The notes under the pieces: model-generated | Seen by the model: only the letters and a program-made list of their open reading frames with translations | What the model was told of the DNA's origin: nothing | The model's database searches: none | Made by a program: the position numbers and the translations under genes | Shown here: one piece after another, positions 1 to 8,048 of the stretch | How the letters are laid out: the number at the start of each line of letters is the position of its first letter | How positions within the stretch are numbered: the first letter of the stretch is position 1 | NCBI RefSeq assembly: GCF_014651535.1 | Contig: NZ_BMXB01000023.1 | Span: forward strand, 1-39,956 | DNA length: 39,956 nt | Source of the DNA: Salinimicrobium marinum | GTDB taxonomy: Bacteria; Bacteroidota; Bacteroidia; Flavobacteriales; Flavobacteriaceae | Direction: 5' to 3'

Positions 1-209
1 ATATTTTCAGTTTGGTTTTCCCAGTCAAAAGTACCATATTTTCGCAACCATTCCCTAATAGTGGATTTCGCCTGTATACCATATTTATGACAGGCTTCGG
101 TTTTGATTAATTGACCCAGCTCGATTTCTTGGACAACTTGAAGCTTAAAAGAAATCGAATAATCTTTTTGGGTACGCTTTATATACCCAGCATTTTCTGA
201 TGTTTTCAT
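1..209 (-). CDS. IS3-family transposase OrfA (helix-turn-helix), partial
   Basis: Translation of the minus strand from an ATG at 209-207 gives an open frame to the window edge, starting MKTSENAGYIKRTQKDYS and containing FKLQVVQEIELGQL and EACHKYGIQAKSTIREWLRK. This is the N-terminal helix-turn-helix of IS3-type OrfA proteins, which bind the element's terminal repeats and are fused to the catalytic OrfB by -1 frameshifting. About 69 residues are visible; the C-terminal part and OrfB lie outside. The frame is intact as far as it can be read. The call rests on recognising the HTH_Tnp_1/IS3 OrfA pattern from memory. Confidence 0.75.
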   Translation of the reverse strand, partial: MKTSENAGYIKRTQKDYSISFKLQVVQEIELGQLIKTEACHKYGIQAKSTIREWLRKYGTFDWENQTEN

Positions 210-250
210 TACACTAAAGTTTTAGTGTATCGCTATTTTAGGACTGGACA
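1..250 (-). mobile_element. End of an IS3-like insertion sequence, cut by the window edge
   Basis: Only one end of the element lies in the window. The outer boundary is probably near 250, where the minus strand reads TGTCCAGTCC followed by a short A/T-rich stretch before the transposase start, the usual layout of an IS3-family left end. The second transposase frame (orfB, integrase core) and the other inverted repeat would lie beyond position 1. The boundary is inferred from one end only, because no partner repeat is visible to confirm it. The element abuts the terminator hairpin at 261-300. Confidence 0.6.
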
Positions 251-260
251 AAAAGTAAAA

Positions 261-304
261 ACAAAAACCTCACAGATTTTAAAACCTGTGAGGTTTTTGT
301 TTTT
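261..304 (-). terminator. Rho-independent, bidirectional-type terminator after the PPIase gene
   Basis: A perfect 15 bp inverted repeat (261-275 with 286-300, core CCTCACAG/CTGTGAGG) surrounds a 10-base loop. A-rich sequence on one side and T-rich on the other gives a U-tract for transcripts from either strand. It lies about 20 bp after the stop codon of the isomerase gene that ends at 323 on the minus strand, so it most likely terminates that gene and shields it from the adjacent IS3-like element. Confidence 0.85.
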
Positions 305-322
305 ATAAAAAGATAGAGATTT

Positions 323-1255
323 TTATTTCACTCCTACCAGCTCCACATCAAAGATCAAAGTAGCATCTGGAGGGATCACGCCACCTGCACCTCTGCTTCC
401 GTAGCCCAGATGAGACGGAATCACGAAGCGTGCCTTATCCCCTACTTTTAACATTTGAATCCCTTCATCCCATCCCTGGATGACATGACCTTTTCCTAAA
501 GGAAATTCAATAGGTTCTTTTCTTTTATAAGAAGAATCGAAGACGGTACCATCTGGCAACATCCCTTTATAGTGAACAGAAACCGTTTTTCCTTTTTCAG
601 CTTTTTCTCCACTTCCTTCTGAAATGAATTTATACCGGAGTCCGCTTTCTGTTTTTTCAAATCCCTGCGCCAGCTCCCCAAGAAGTTCTTCCTGTTGTTT
701 TTTAGCTGCAGCTTCACGTTCTTCTTTAGCTCCATTAAACTGCCGGAATGATTCTACAGCATTAAAATTTTCTGCAGCATCACCTTTTCTGATAATCTCC
801 AGCTTCTCTATTTTGTCTCCCTGCTTAATTTTGTCTACTACTTCCTGACCTTCCACAACATGTCCAAAAACCGTGTGCTTTCCATCAAGCCAAGGCGTTT
901 CGGTATGCGTTATAAAAAACTGGCTCCCGTTAGTTCCCGGGCCTGCATTGGCCATAGATAGAATTCCCGGACGATCGTGCTTAAGATCGGGATGGATTTC
1001 ATCTTCAAACTGATATCCCGGCCCACCTACTCCGGTACCTTTAGGGTCTCCCCCCTGAACCATAAAATCAGGAATCACCCTGTGAAATTTTAGTCCGTCG
1101 TAGTATGGTTTTCCCTGCGGAATAGCTTGATTTTCAAGGTTACCTTCTGCTAGTCCTACGAAGTTTCCAACCGTTCCTGGTGTCTTTTCAAACTCTAGTG
1201 CTGCGAGTATTTCTCCTTTTGGTGTATGGAATTTTGCGTATAATCCGTCGTTCAT
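323..1255 (-). CDS. Cyclophilin-FKBP fusion peptidyl-prolyl cis-trans isomerase
   Basis: A 310-residue protein with two unrelated proline isomerase folds. Residues ~5-160 are a cyclophilin: F57-H58-R59 with catalytic R59, Q67, N109-G-S-Q-F-F114 and W122 all match the active site. Residues ~165-200 are a charged linker rich in K and E, probably helical. Residues ~203-310 are an FKBP domain with Y229, F239-D240, V258-I259, W262, Y285 and F302 at the expected pocket positions. Both active sites look intact. No signal peptide is visible, so it is probably a cytoplasmic folding helper. Such dual-family immunophilins (Cyp-linker-FKBP order) have been described in Flavobacterium, as I recall. A TATCTTTG promoter element lies 23 bp upstream and a strong terminator follows, so it is likely a single-gene transcript. 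Confidence 0.92.
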   Translation of the reverse strand: MNDGLYAKFHTPKGEILAALEFEKTPGTVGNFVGLAEGNLENQAIPQGKPYYDGLKFHRVIPDFMVQGGDPKGTGVGGPGYQFEDEIHPDLKHDRPGILSMANAGPGTNGSQFFITHTETPWLDGKHTVFGHVVEGQEVVDKIKQGDKIEKLEIIRKGDAAENFNAVESFRQFNGAKEEREAAAKKQQEELLGELAQGFEKTESGLRYKFISEGSGEKAEKGKTVSVHYKGMLPDGTVFDSSYKRKEPIEFPLGKGHVIQGWDEGIQMLKVGDKARFVIPSHLGYGSRGAGGVIPPDATLIFDVELVGVK

Positions 1256-1277
1256 GACTGTGTTTTAAGTTAAAAAG

Positions 1278-1285
1278 CAAAGATA
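1278..1285 (-). promoter_or_regulatory. Bacteroidota-type -7 promoter element for the PPIase gene
   Basis: The minus strand reads TATCTTTG, a perfect match to the TAnnTTTG -7 consensus of Bacteroidota sigma-ABfr promoters, 23 bp before the ATG at 1255. A convincing -33 TTG at the usual spacing is not present, so the call rests on the -7 element and its position. Confidence 0.55.
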
Positions 1286-1360
1286 AGAAAGCTATCTTTT
1301 ATAAATTGTAAGATTAGGTTAATATAGATTTGAGAAATGATATGAGAGAATAACATATTA

Positions 1361-1386
1361 AAAAAGCCGGAAATAAATCCCGGCTT
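1361..1386 (-). terminator. Rho-independent terminator after recQ
   Basis: A 7 bp GC-rich stem (1364-1370 AAGCCGG with 1380-1386 CCGGCTT) has a 9-base loop. On the minus strand it is followed by a run of T, as expected of an intrinsic terminator. It lies about 44 bp after the recQ stop codon at 1430. Confidence 0.75.
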
Positions 1387-1429
1387 GTAATGTATTTCTA
1401 AGTAAACATTTTATAGCAAACAATTGAAA

Positions 1430-3631
1430 TTAATTCGCAACTTCACTAATAAATTTAATTCTATAAAGTCTTAGCTCTTCTTCATCATAATCTCCCTCAA
1501 ATTCTTCAAGAGCCTCTTCAATTTTATCATTTTCAGCTTCTATAAAATATTCATGGATCTCTTCCTGTTGATCTTCATCAAGGATTTCATCCACCCAATA
1601 ATTAATATTCAGCTTGGTCCCGCTGTACACAATTGCTTCCATTTCTTTAATGAAATCACGCATTTCCATTCCTTTGGCTGCCGCGATGTCGTCTAGTGGA
1701 AGTTTTCTATCAACGTTCTGAATAATGTATAATTTAAGTCCGCTGTTGGCTCCGGTAGTTTTTACCACCAGATCATCGGGTCTCGTAATATCGTTGTCTT
1801 CTACGTAACGACTGATAAGCTCCACAAAATCTTTTCCGAATTTTTTCGCCTTCCCTTCCCCTACTCCATGGATATTTCCTAACTCCTCCTGAGTAACAGG
1901 GTATTTCAAAGCCATATCTTCCAATGAAGGATCCTGAAATACCACGAAGGGAGGTACTCCGAGTTTTTTCGCTACTTTTTTCCGAAGCTCTTTTAGCATC
2001 TTCACCAGGGCTTCATCAACTCCTGCACCGCCACCTTTAGCAGCAGTCACAATGCCATCTGCAGTTCCTATTTCATAAATATGGTCTTCGGCCATCATAA
2101 AAGATTCGGGATTCTTGAGGAATTCCTTACCTTTTTGGGTGATTTTAACTACCCCGTAAGTCTCTATATCTTTTTTGAGATATCCTGCCACCAAAACCTG
2201 GCGCAACAAAGCCATCCAGTATTTCGAATCTTTACTAGCACCTTTACCAAAGAGTTCATGCTCGTCGGTCCTGTGGGATTTGATAAGAGCATTCGATTTT
2301 CCGACAAGGGTATTTACCACCTCTTTGGACTTGTATAGCTGCTTGGTTTCTTTCACGGTTCTCAACAAAAGCTCTACTTCTTCTTTCGCCTCGTGTTTTT
2401 TCTTTGGATTCCTAACGTTGTCATCCATGCTGGCACCTTCTCCGGTGATCTCATCGAATTCCTCTCCAAAATAATGAAGTATGAATTTTCTCCTGGAGAC
2501 AGAAGTTTCAGCAAAAGCAACCACTTCCTGAAGCAGAGCATGACCAATTTCCTGTTCAGCAACAGGTTTACCACTCATAAACTTCTCCAGTTTCTCAATG
2601 TCCTTATAAGCATAAAAGGCAAGACAATGCCCCTCCCCGCCGTCACGGCCGGCCCTTCCGGTTTCCTGATAATAACTTTCTATACTCTTCGGAATATCGT
2701 GATGGATGACAAACCGAACATCGGGCTTGTCGATCCCCATTCCGAAAGCAATGGTTGCAACCACCACATCTACATCTTCCATCAGGAACATATCCTGATG
2801 CTTGGAGCGGGTTTTAGCATCGAGTCCGGCGTGATAAGGTACCGCTGAAATACCGTTTACCTGCAGGGTCTGCGCGAGCTCTTCCACCCGTTTCCTGCTA
2901 AGGCAATATATAATCCCGGTTTTACCCGAATTTTGTTTTACAAACCTTATAATATCTGAATCTACGTTCTTTGTCTTGGGCCGTATTTCATAATACAGAT
3001 TAGGACGATTAAAGGACGCTTTAAAGGTATTGGCATCTGTTATCCCAAGGTTTTTCAGGATATCCTCCTGCACTTTTGGGGTTGCCGTCGCAGTAAGCCC
3101 AATAATAGGAATATCGTCCCCAATTCGTTTTACAATATGACGAAGGTTCCGGTATTCAGGTCTAAAATCATGGCCCCATTCACTAATACAATGCGCTTCA
3201 TCTATGGCCATAAAAGAGATCTTGACACTTCTTAAGAATTCAACATTCTCTTCTTTGGTAAGGGATTCGGGGGCAACGTATAGCAGCTTTGTGATTCCGT
3301 TGGTAATATCTTCTTTTACCTGTTTAACTTCAGTTTTATTAAGAGAAGAATTAAGTACGTGTGCAATACCGTTTTCCGAAGAAATACCACGTATGGCGTC
3401 TACCTGGTTTTTCATCAAAGCAATTAGGGGAGAAACAACAATAGCAGTCCCTTCTTTAATCAAAGCCGGGAGTTGATAGCAAAGAGATTTTCCACCTCCT
3501 GTGGGCATAACCACAAAGGTATTGTGGTTGTTCACTATACTGGTAATTACTTCTTCCTGAAGCCCTTTAAACTGGCTAAAACCAAAGTATTTTTTAAGCT
3601 GTTCGTGTAAATTGATTTCCTGCGAAGTCAT
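1430..3631 (-). CDS. recQ: ATP-dependent DNA helicase RecQ
   Basis: A 733-residue superfamily 2 helicase for 3'-5' unwinding in recombination and fork repair. Walker A PTGGGKS is at 43-49, DEAH at 144-147 followed by CISEWGHDFRPEYR, motif III TATATP near 180-185, and motif VI QETGRAGRDG at 322-331. The RQC winged-helix region follows, then an HRDC domain (~540-610) and a helix-turn-helix domain with an acidic tail (~630-733). The RQC region (about 379-410) has no cysteines where classical RecQ proteins carry a four-cysteine zinc site; it reads SRRKFILHYFGEEFDE then an acidic, glycine-rich loop. The gene is divergent from kpsF, with a candidate promoter between them and a terminator behind it. 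Confidence 0.95.
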   Translation of the reverse strand: MTSQEINLHEQLKKYFGFSQFKGLQEEVITSIVNNHNTFVVMPTGGGKSLCYQLPALIKEGTAIVVSPLIALMKNQVDAIRGISSENGIAHVLNSSLNKTEVKQVKEDITNGITKLLYVAPESLTKEENVEFLRSVKISFMAIDEAHCISEWGHDFRPEYRNLRHIVKRIGDDIPIIGLTATATPKVQEDILKNLGITDANTFKASFNRPNLYYEIRPKTKNVDSDIIRFVKQNSGKTGIIYCLSRKRVEELAQTLQVNGISAVPYHAGLDAKTRSKHQDMFLMEDVDVVVATIAFGMGIDKPDVRFVIHHDIPKSIESYYQETGRAGRDGGEGHCLAFYAYKDIEKLEKFMSGKPVAEQEIGHALLQEVVAFAETSVSRRKFILHYFGEEFDEITGEGASMDDNVRNPKKKHEAKEEVELLLRTVKETKQLYKSKEVVNTLVGKSNALIKSHRTDEHELFGKGASKDSKYWMALLRQVLVAGYLKKDIETYGVVKITQKGKEFLKNPESFMMAEDHIYEIGTADGIVTAAKGGGAGVDEALVKMLKELRKKVAKKLGVPPFVVFQDPSLEDMALKYPVTQEELGNIHGVGEGKAKKFGKDFVELISRYVEDNDITRPDDLVVKTTGANSGLKLYIIQNVDRKLPLDDIAAAKGMEMRDFIKEMEAIVYSGTKLNINYWVDEILDEDQQEEIHEYFIEAENDKIEEALEEFEGDYDEEELRLYRIKFISEVAN

Positions 3632-3635
3632 TCAA

Positions 3636-3661
3636 TTGTGTTACAATTTTACATACATTTG
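3636..3661 (+). promoter_or_regulatory. Candidate promoter for kpsF-tatC operon
   Basis: TACATTTG at 3654-3661 fits the TAnnTTTG -7 consensus, and a TTG at 3636-3638 could serve as the -33 element, though the 15 bp spacer is shorter than the usual 17-23. Transcription would start near 3668, about 47 bp before the TTG start of kpsF. Confidence 0.4.
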
Positions 3662-3667
3662 CATAAT

Positions 3668-3697
3668 TAAAGATACATTTTTCTTTAGTACATGCAA
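3668..3697 (-). promoter_or_regulatory. Candidate promoter for recQ
   Basis: On the minus strand TTG (3697-3695) is followed after 19 bp by TATCTTTA (3675-3668), a one-mismatch copy of the TAnnTTTG consensus with ideal spacing. It lies 37 bp before the recQ ATG and faces the kpsF promoter candidate, so the two divergent transcripts would overlap at their 5' ends. Confidence 0.5.
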
Positions 3698-3714
3698 TTC
3701 ATAATTCTACAAAT

Positions 3715-4680
3715 TTGACACCTCAAGAAAAAATCCTCTCCGTTGCCGGAGAAACAATTTTAACTGAAGCCAAAGCGATTGCAAATTTAGAGCAATTATT
3801 AGACCAAAATTTTGCGAAAGCAGTAGAAGCCATCTACGAATCCAAAGGTAGGGTTATTATTACAGGAATAGGGAAAAGTGCAGCAATAGCTACAAAAATA
3901 GTTGCCACCCTGAACTCTACAGGTACCCCGGCCGTGTTTATGCATGCTGCCGATGCCATTCACGGAGATCTTGGTACTATAGGAAAGGACGATGTGGTAA
4001 TTTGTATTTCGAAAAGCGGAAATACACCCGAAATTAAGGTTCTGGTACCACTTATCAAGAACTTTAAAAACACCCTTATAGGTATTACCGGCAGCCCCGA
4101 TTCGTTCCTGGGACAACAGGCCGATTTTATCATCAATTCGTATGTCGAAAAAGAAGCCTGCCCTAATAATCTTGCACCCACCACCAGTACCACCGCACAA
4201 TTAGTGATGGGCGATGCCCTGGCGGTTTGTCTTTTAAACTTGCGAGGCTTTTCCAGTAAAGATTTTGCCAGGTACCATCCAGGTGGTGCCCTTGGGAAAA
4301 AGCTTTATTTACGGGTAAGTGACATTACTGCACAAAATCAAAAACCTGTTGTACACCCAGAAACTCCCGTACCGCAGGTAATCATTGAAATTTCTGAAAA
4401 GATGCTGGGAGTGGCGGCAGTATTGGAGAATGATAAGATCGTTGGGATTATTACCGATGGGGATATAAGAAGAATGCTGTATAAAAGTACAGATATTTCG
4501 GGACTAACAGCCAGGGATATCATGAGCTCTTCCCCCAAAACCATTTCTCAGGAAGCAATGGCTGTCGATGCCCTGGATGTCCTTGAAGAAAATAAGATCT
4601 CCCAGCTTTTAGCCGAAGAGAATGGAGTGTATTCCGGAGTCGTACATTTGCACAACCTAATTAGAGAAGGAATTTTATAA
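3715..4680 (+). CDS. kpsF: D-arabinose-5-phosphate isomerase, KpsF/GutQ family
   Basis: A 321-residue enzyme interconverting ribulose 5-phosphate and arabinose 5-phosphate, the first step toward Kdo for LPS. Residues ~35-180 form a SIS sugar-phosphate isomerase domain (GIGKSAAIA, then ISKSGNTPE, then LAPTTSTT, then RYHPGGALGKKL). Residues ~205-321 are a CBS pair. The most likely start is the TTG at 3715. An ATG at 3692 is in another frame and opens only an eight-codon reading frame (MQFIILQI) that ends across the TTG, so it is not the start. tatC begins directly after the stop with no gap, suggesting one operon of kpsF, tatC and the AhpD-like gene, perhaps also lptB. Confidence 0.92.
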   Translation: MTPQEKILSVAGETILTEAKAIANLEQLLDQNFAKAVEAIYESKGRVIITGIGKSAAIATKIVATLNSTGTPAVFMHAADAIHGDLGTIGKDDVVICISKSGNTPEIKVLVPLIKNFKNTLIGITGSPDSFLGQQADFIINSYVEKEACPNNLAPTTSTTAQLVMGDALAVCLLNLRGFSSKDFARYHPGGALGKKLYLRVSDITAQNQKPVVHPETPVPQVIIEISEKMLGVAAVLENDKIVGIITDGDIRRMLYKSTDISGLTARDIMSSSPKTISQEAMAVDALDVLEENKISQLLAEENGVYSGVVHLHNLIREGIL

Positions 4681-5523
4681 ATGATAAAACAATTGAACGA
4701 AGGCGAGGAAATGTCATTTCTGGACCACCTGGAAGAGTTGCGCTGGCATCTAATAAGAGCATGTCTTGCGGTGGTAATTGCAGGATTTATAGCCTTTCTT
4801 GCCAAAAGTTTCATTTTTGATGTGCTTCTATTTGGTCCCAGTAGAGCAGATTTTTTCACTTATGACATTTTATGTAAATTATCCTCCTATGTAGGACTTG
4901 AAGGAGGTTTTTGTTTTGATGGGGATATGCCTTTTAGTATTCAAAGTAGAACCATGGGCGGACAATTTTCTGCTCATATTTGGACCTCTATTACTGCGGG
5001 GTTCATTATTTCATTTCCGTACGTGATCTATGAATTCTGGAAATTTATTTCCCCTGCCATGTACACCAATGAAAGAAATACAGCACGTGGATTCATCTTT
5101 ATTTCCTCTGTACTTTTCTTTTTAGGAGTTTTGTTCGGGTATTATCTTATCACTCCGCTTTCCATTAATTTCCTCGGAAGGTATCAGGTAAGCGACCAGG
5201 TATTAAATGAATTTGACATTGGCAGTTATATAAGTCTGGTAAGATCTTCTGTAGTCGCCTCCGGACTTATTTTTGAGTTACCCATTATAATATTTTTCCT
5301 CACTAAAATTGGATTGGTAACTCCGGAATTCCTGCAAAAATACCGGAAATATGCGCTGGTGATCGTATTGATCATTGCTGCGATCATAACCCCGCCGGAT
5401 ATTTTGAGCCAGATCATTGTAGCAATTCCGGTACTGGTACTTTATGAGGTGAGTATAATTATTGCAAAAATTGTTACCCGAAACGAAAAGAGAAAATTGA
5501 AAAAACAACAGCAAGCACGATGA
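4681..5523 (+). CDS. tatC: Sec-independent protein translocase TatC
   Basis: A 280-residue polytopic inner-membrane protein that recognises twin-arginine signal peptides. The N-terminal cytoplasmic signature FLDHLEELRWHLIRA is near residues 13-27, and six hydrophobic segments follow. Conserved features include the loop with YEFWKFISPAMYTNER and a C-terminal IITPPDILSQI segment. An extra stretch rich in glycine and cysteine between the first and second helices is common in Bacteroidota TatC. The start ATG follows the kpsF stop directly; M11 is an alternative start. Its last four bases overlap the next gene (ATGA), indicating translational coupling. No tatA or tatB is in the window. Confidence 0.95.
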   Translation: MIKQLNEGEEMSFLDHLEELRWHLIRACLAVVIAGFIAFLAKSFIFDVLLFGPSRADFFTYDILCKLSSYVGLEGGFCFDGDMPFSIQSRTMGGQFSAHIWTSITAGFIISFPYVIYEFWKFISPAMYTNERNTARGFIFISSVLFFLGVLFGYYLITPLSINFLGRYQVSDQVLNEFDIGSYISLVRSSVVASGLIFELPIIIFFLTKIGLVTPEFLQKYRKYALVIVLIIAAIITPPDILSQIIVAIPVLVLYEVSIIIAKIVTRNEKRKLKKQQQAR

Positions 5524-5870
5524 AAAATCAGGTAGAAGAATTTAATGAATACCGCCAGAAGATGAACGACAAGATCCTTGGCGACAATAATAAAGTTATT
5601 AAAAGGATCTTTAATCTCGACACCAATGCATTTACCGCAGGTGCTCTTGATGTAAAAACAAAAGAATTACTTGGATTGGTGGCTTCCACCGTATTACGTT
5701 GTGACGATTGTGTAAAGTATCACCTCGAGACCAGTTATAAAGAAGGGCTTACGAAAGAAGAAGTCATGGAAGCTCTTAGCATTGCCACCCTTGTAGGAGG
5801 AACCATCGTAATTCCTCATTTAAGGAGAGCCTATGAATTCTGGGAGGAACTGGAAGGAAGCAATGAGTAG
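5520..5870 (+). CDS. AhpD-like / carboxymuconolactone decarboxylase family protein
   Basis: A 116-residue all-helical protein with the AhpD-type redox motif C61-D-D-C64 and H68 (RCDDCVKYHLE). That is the active site of alkylhydroperoxidase-like members that reduce peroxides or peroxiredoxin partners through a dithiol. The hydrophobic helix ASTVLR before the motif and the following ALSIATLVGGTIVIPH segment fit the family. It overlaps tatC by four bases (ATGA), so it is co-translated. This gene beside tatC is a familiar arrangement in flavobacteria. The physiological substrate cannot be told from sequence; classical carboxymuconolactone decarboxylase activity is unlikely given the CxxC motif. 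Confidence 0.88.
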   Translation: MKNQVEEFNEYRQKMNDKILGDNNKVIKRIFNLDTNAFTAGALDVKTKELLGLVASTVLRCDDCVKYHLETSYKEGLTKEEVMEALSIATLVGGTIVIPHLRRAYEFWEELEGSNE

Positions 5871-6064
5871 AGCGTGAAAAAACTGTTGGCTATTCCCAAT
5901 AACCTATAGTTTGCAGAAGTGAGCCAGAAAACCATAAAAAGGAAAAGGGAATAGATTTTGAAGAAGACTGTTCAAAGCCGGAAAACCATAAAAAATAAAT
6001 TGGTCTTTACCCATTTTTCTCTTTTCTTTTCTCCGGTTTAAAATCTAACATTTAATATCCAGTA

Positions 6065-6805
6065 ATGAAGTTATTCGCTGAAAGTCTTGTAAAATCCTAC
6101 AAAGGAAGAGAAGTAGTAAAGGGAATTTCCCTGGAAGTAAATCAGGGGGAGATCGTAGGGTTACTTGGACCCAACGGAGCCGGAAAAACAACTTCTTTTT
6201 ACATGATCGTGGGACTTATAAAGCCCAATGGAGGCCGGATATATCTTGACCGGGAGAATATTACCAAATTCCCGATGTACAAACGTGCACAGCACGGAAT
6301 TGGATACCTGGCGCAGGAAGCTTCTGTTTTTCGGAAACTCAGCATTGAAGACAATATTATGAGTGTCCTGGAGCTTACGAAGCTTTCCAAAAAAGAACGC
6401 CATTTGAAAATGGAATCTCTCATAGAAGAGTTTGGACTAGGGCATATCCGGAAGAGTCGTGGAGATCTATTAAGTGGAGGGGAGCGCCGTAGAACCGAAA
6501 TCGCCCGCGCCCTTGCTACCGATCCTAATTTCATTCTGCTGGATGAACCGTTTGCAGGCGTTGATCCCGTTGCTGTAGAGGATATCCAACGGATCGTGGC
6601 TCAACTGAAAAATAAAAACATCGGCATCCTTATTACCGATCATAACGTACAGGAAACTCTTGCTATTACAGACCGTACTTATCTTATGTTTGAAGGACGC
6701 ATTCTCAAAGCCGGAAAGCCTGAAGAACTGGCCGAAGATGAAATGGTTAGAAAAGTATATTTGGGTCAGAATTTTGAGCTTCGGAAGAAGAAGATATTTA
6801 AATAA
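6065..6805 (+). CDS. lptB: LPS export ABC transporter ATPase LptB
   Basis: A 246-residue ATPase that powers LPS extraction from the inner membrane with LptF/LptG. Walker A GPNGAGKT is at 35-42, the ABC signature LSGGE at 136-140, Walker B FILLD with E161 follows, and switch H193 lies in ITDHNV. The LptB-specific wording [28 protein letters not shown] and DEPFAGVDP separates it from other ABC ATPases. The 194 bp gap after the AhpD-like gene shows no clear promoter or terminator, so operon membership is open. LPS transport fits the nearby Kdo-pathway gene kpsF. A hairpin terminator follows. Confidence 0.95.
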   Translation: MKLFAESLVKSYKGREVVKGISLEVNQGEIVGLLGPNGAGKTTSFYMIVGLIKPNGGRIYLDRENITKFPMYKRAQHGIGYLAQEASVFRKLSIEDNIMSVLELTKLSKKERHLKMESLIEEFGLGHIRKSRGDLLSGGERRRTEIARALATDPNFILLDEPFAGVDPVAVEDIQRIVAQLKNKNIGILITDHNVQETLAITDRTYLMFEGRILKAGKPEELAEDEMVRKVYLGQNFELRKKKIFK

Positions 6806-6852
6806 GATATTTTTATACCACTTTATTTCAACAAGAATATTAAACTTGGATA

Positions 6853-6890
6853 AAGCCTCACTAGTTAAAAAACGCTGAGGCTTATTTTTA
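6853..6890 (+). terminator. Intrinsic terminator after lptB
   Basis: An 8 bp stem (6853-6860 AAGCCTCA with 6876-6883 TGAGGCTT) has a 15-base A-rich loop and is followed by ATTTTTA. It lies about 47 bp past the lptB stop. Confidence 0.75.
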
Positions 6891-7005
6891 TATTTAAAAA
6901 AGCAGTACACCTGGATTACTTTTCCAAACACTACCTGGATCTTAGCAGTATCATAGAAGGAATAGCTATATTCTTAACGGAATTAATTCATCACAACACT
7001 TAATT

Positions 7006-7779
7006 CTAATTCCCTGCTCTTGCTTCCCTTTTTGTTCTTCCGGTTGCAATAATTGACAGCAGCACATAACTTACAATGATCAGAGGAATAGCCACAAAAT
7101 GGAAAACGAACAACAATACGAGGCAAAAAACAATAAAGAAATATCTTAATTTATTGTCTGAAAAAGCCCAGCTATCAAACTTCAAAGCGAAAAGAGGAAT
7201 TTCAGCATTGAGCATAAAACAACTGAAAATAGTGAGTGCTGCCAAAAACCATTCATTCAGGATAATTGATACCACTTCAGGTTGCGGCTGAAAGATAAGG
7301 ATTAGCGGCAGACTTAAGATCAACAGTGCGTTAGCAGGAGTTGGTAGTCCGATAAATGAATCAGATTGTCGTTCATCAATATTGAATTTTGCCAACCTGT
7401 ACCCCGAAGCCAGAGTTACCAGAAGCCCAAATAATGCACCGTAGTGAAAATCCCACACTAGCAGGTCCTGTCCGCTACTCCAGTCTGTAGATGCTGCAGA
7501 TTCTCCCGGCAATGCTTTTAAAAACAACTGAAACATCACTATTCCCGGTACAACTCCGCTGGTCACCATATCTGCAAGGGAATCCAATTGTAATCCAAGC
7601 TCACTTTTTACATTCAGCGCCCTTGCTGCGAGACCATCAAAAAAATCGAAGAAGATTCCCAATGCGACAAAAATCGCCGCCATTACCAAATTCCCCTGCA
7701 CCGCAAAAACAACTGCAATACTTCCGGCAAAAAGATTCAAAAGCGTAATAATATTCGGGATATGCTTCTTAAGGCTCAT
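7006..7779 (-). CDS. pssA: CDP-diacylglycerol--serine O-phosphatidyltransferase
   Basis: A 257-residue membrane enzyme joining CDP-diacylglycerol and serine to give phosphatidylserine, the precursor of phosphatidylethanolamine. The full CDP-alcohol phosphatidyltransferase motif is present: D48-G-x2-A-R53-x8-G62-x3-D66-x3-D70. It sits after two hydrophobic helices and is followed by five or six more. The N-terminal MSLKKHIPNIITLLNLFAG matches PssA proteins well. The family motif cannot separate serine from other alcohol acceptors by itself, but length and N-terminus favour PssA. The gene faces lptB convergently and is divergent from lnt. Confidence 0.92.
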   Translation of the reverse strand: MSLKKHIPNIITLLNLFAGSIAVVFAVQGNLVMAAIFVALGIFFDFFDGLAARALNVKSELGLQLDSLADMVTSGVVPGIVMFQLFLKALPGESAASTDWSSGQDLLVWDFHYGALFGLLVTLASGYRLAKFNIDERQSDSFIGLPTPANALLILSLPLILIFQPQPEVVSIILNEWFLAALTIFSCFMLNAEIPLFALKFDSWAFSDNKLRYFFIVFCLVLLFVFHFVAIPLIIVSYVLLSIIATGRTKREARAGN

Positions 7780-8025
7780 AGAGTCGGTTTTTGGTAAAAA
7801 TAGTAAAAAACTTTACTGTTTACTGTTTCCGCAGGTTGTATTCTCCCAATAAGGCTTTGTATTTCCGGATTGGATCTTAAACAGGAGTCATACAGTATTT
7901 ATCACTATCATATCTTCTATTCCCCAACTAACCCCTTCATCAAAGCCTGGGAACTGCCCAAATCTATAACAAATTAATCCTGACAACATTTTACTATTTA
8001 CCTCTTCCAAAACTACAGAGTTTCA

Positions 8026-8033
8026 TAAATTTG
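8026..8033 (+). promoter_or_regulatory. Possible -7 promoter element for lnt
   Basis: TAAATTTG matches TAnnTTTG, and its last three bases are the upstream TTG that would otherwise be read as a start codon. If it is the promoter, the transcript begins near 8040 and translation must begin at the ATG at 8049. No clear -33 TTG is visible. The rest of the 7780-8030 spacer holds nothing recognisable. Confidence 0.4.
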
Positions 8034-8048
8034 AAGCAACAATTCATT

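Noticed and set aside
2175-2848. Plus-strand open frames opposite recQ (about 100-150 residues)
   Set aside because: They lie wholly inside an intact helicase gene, have no recognisable motif and show compositions expected of antisense shadows.
3799-4544. Minus-strand frames opposite kpsF
   Set aside because: Covered by a complete isomerase gene with SIS and CBS motifs; the antisense products show no family features.
8031-8048. TTG at 8031 as the start of lnt
   Set aside because: It forms part of a TAAATTTG promoter-like element, and the ATG at 8049 gives the typical Lnt N-terminus.
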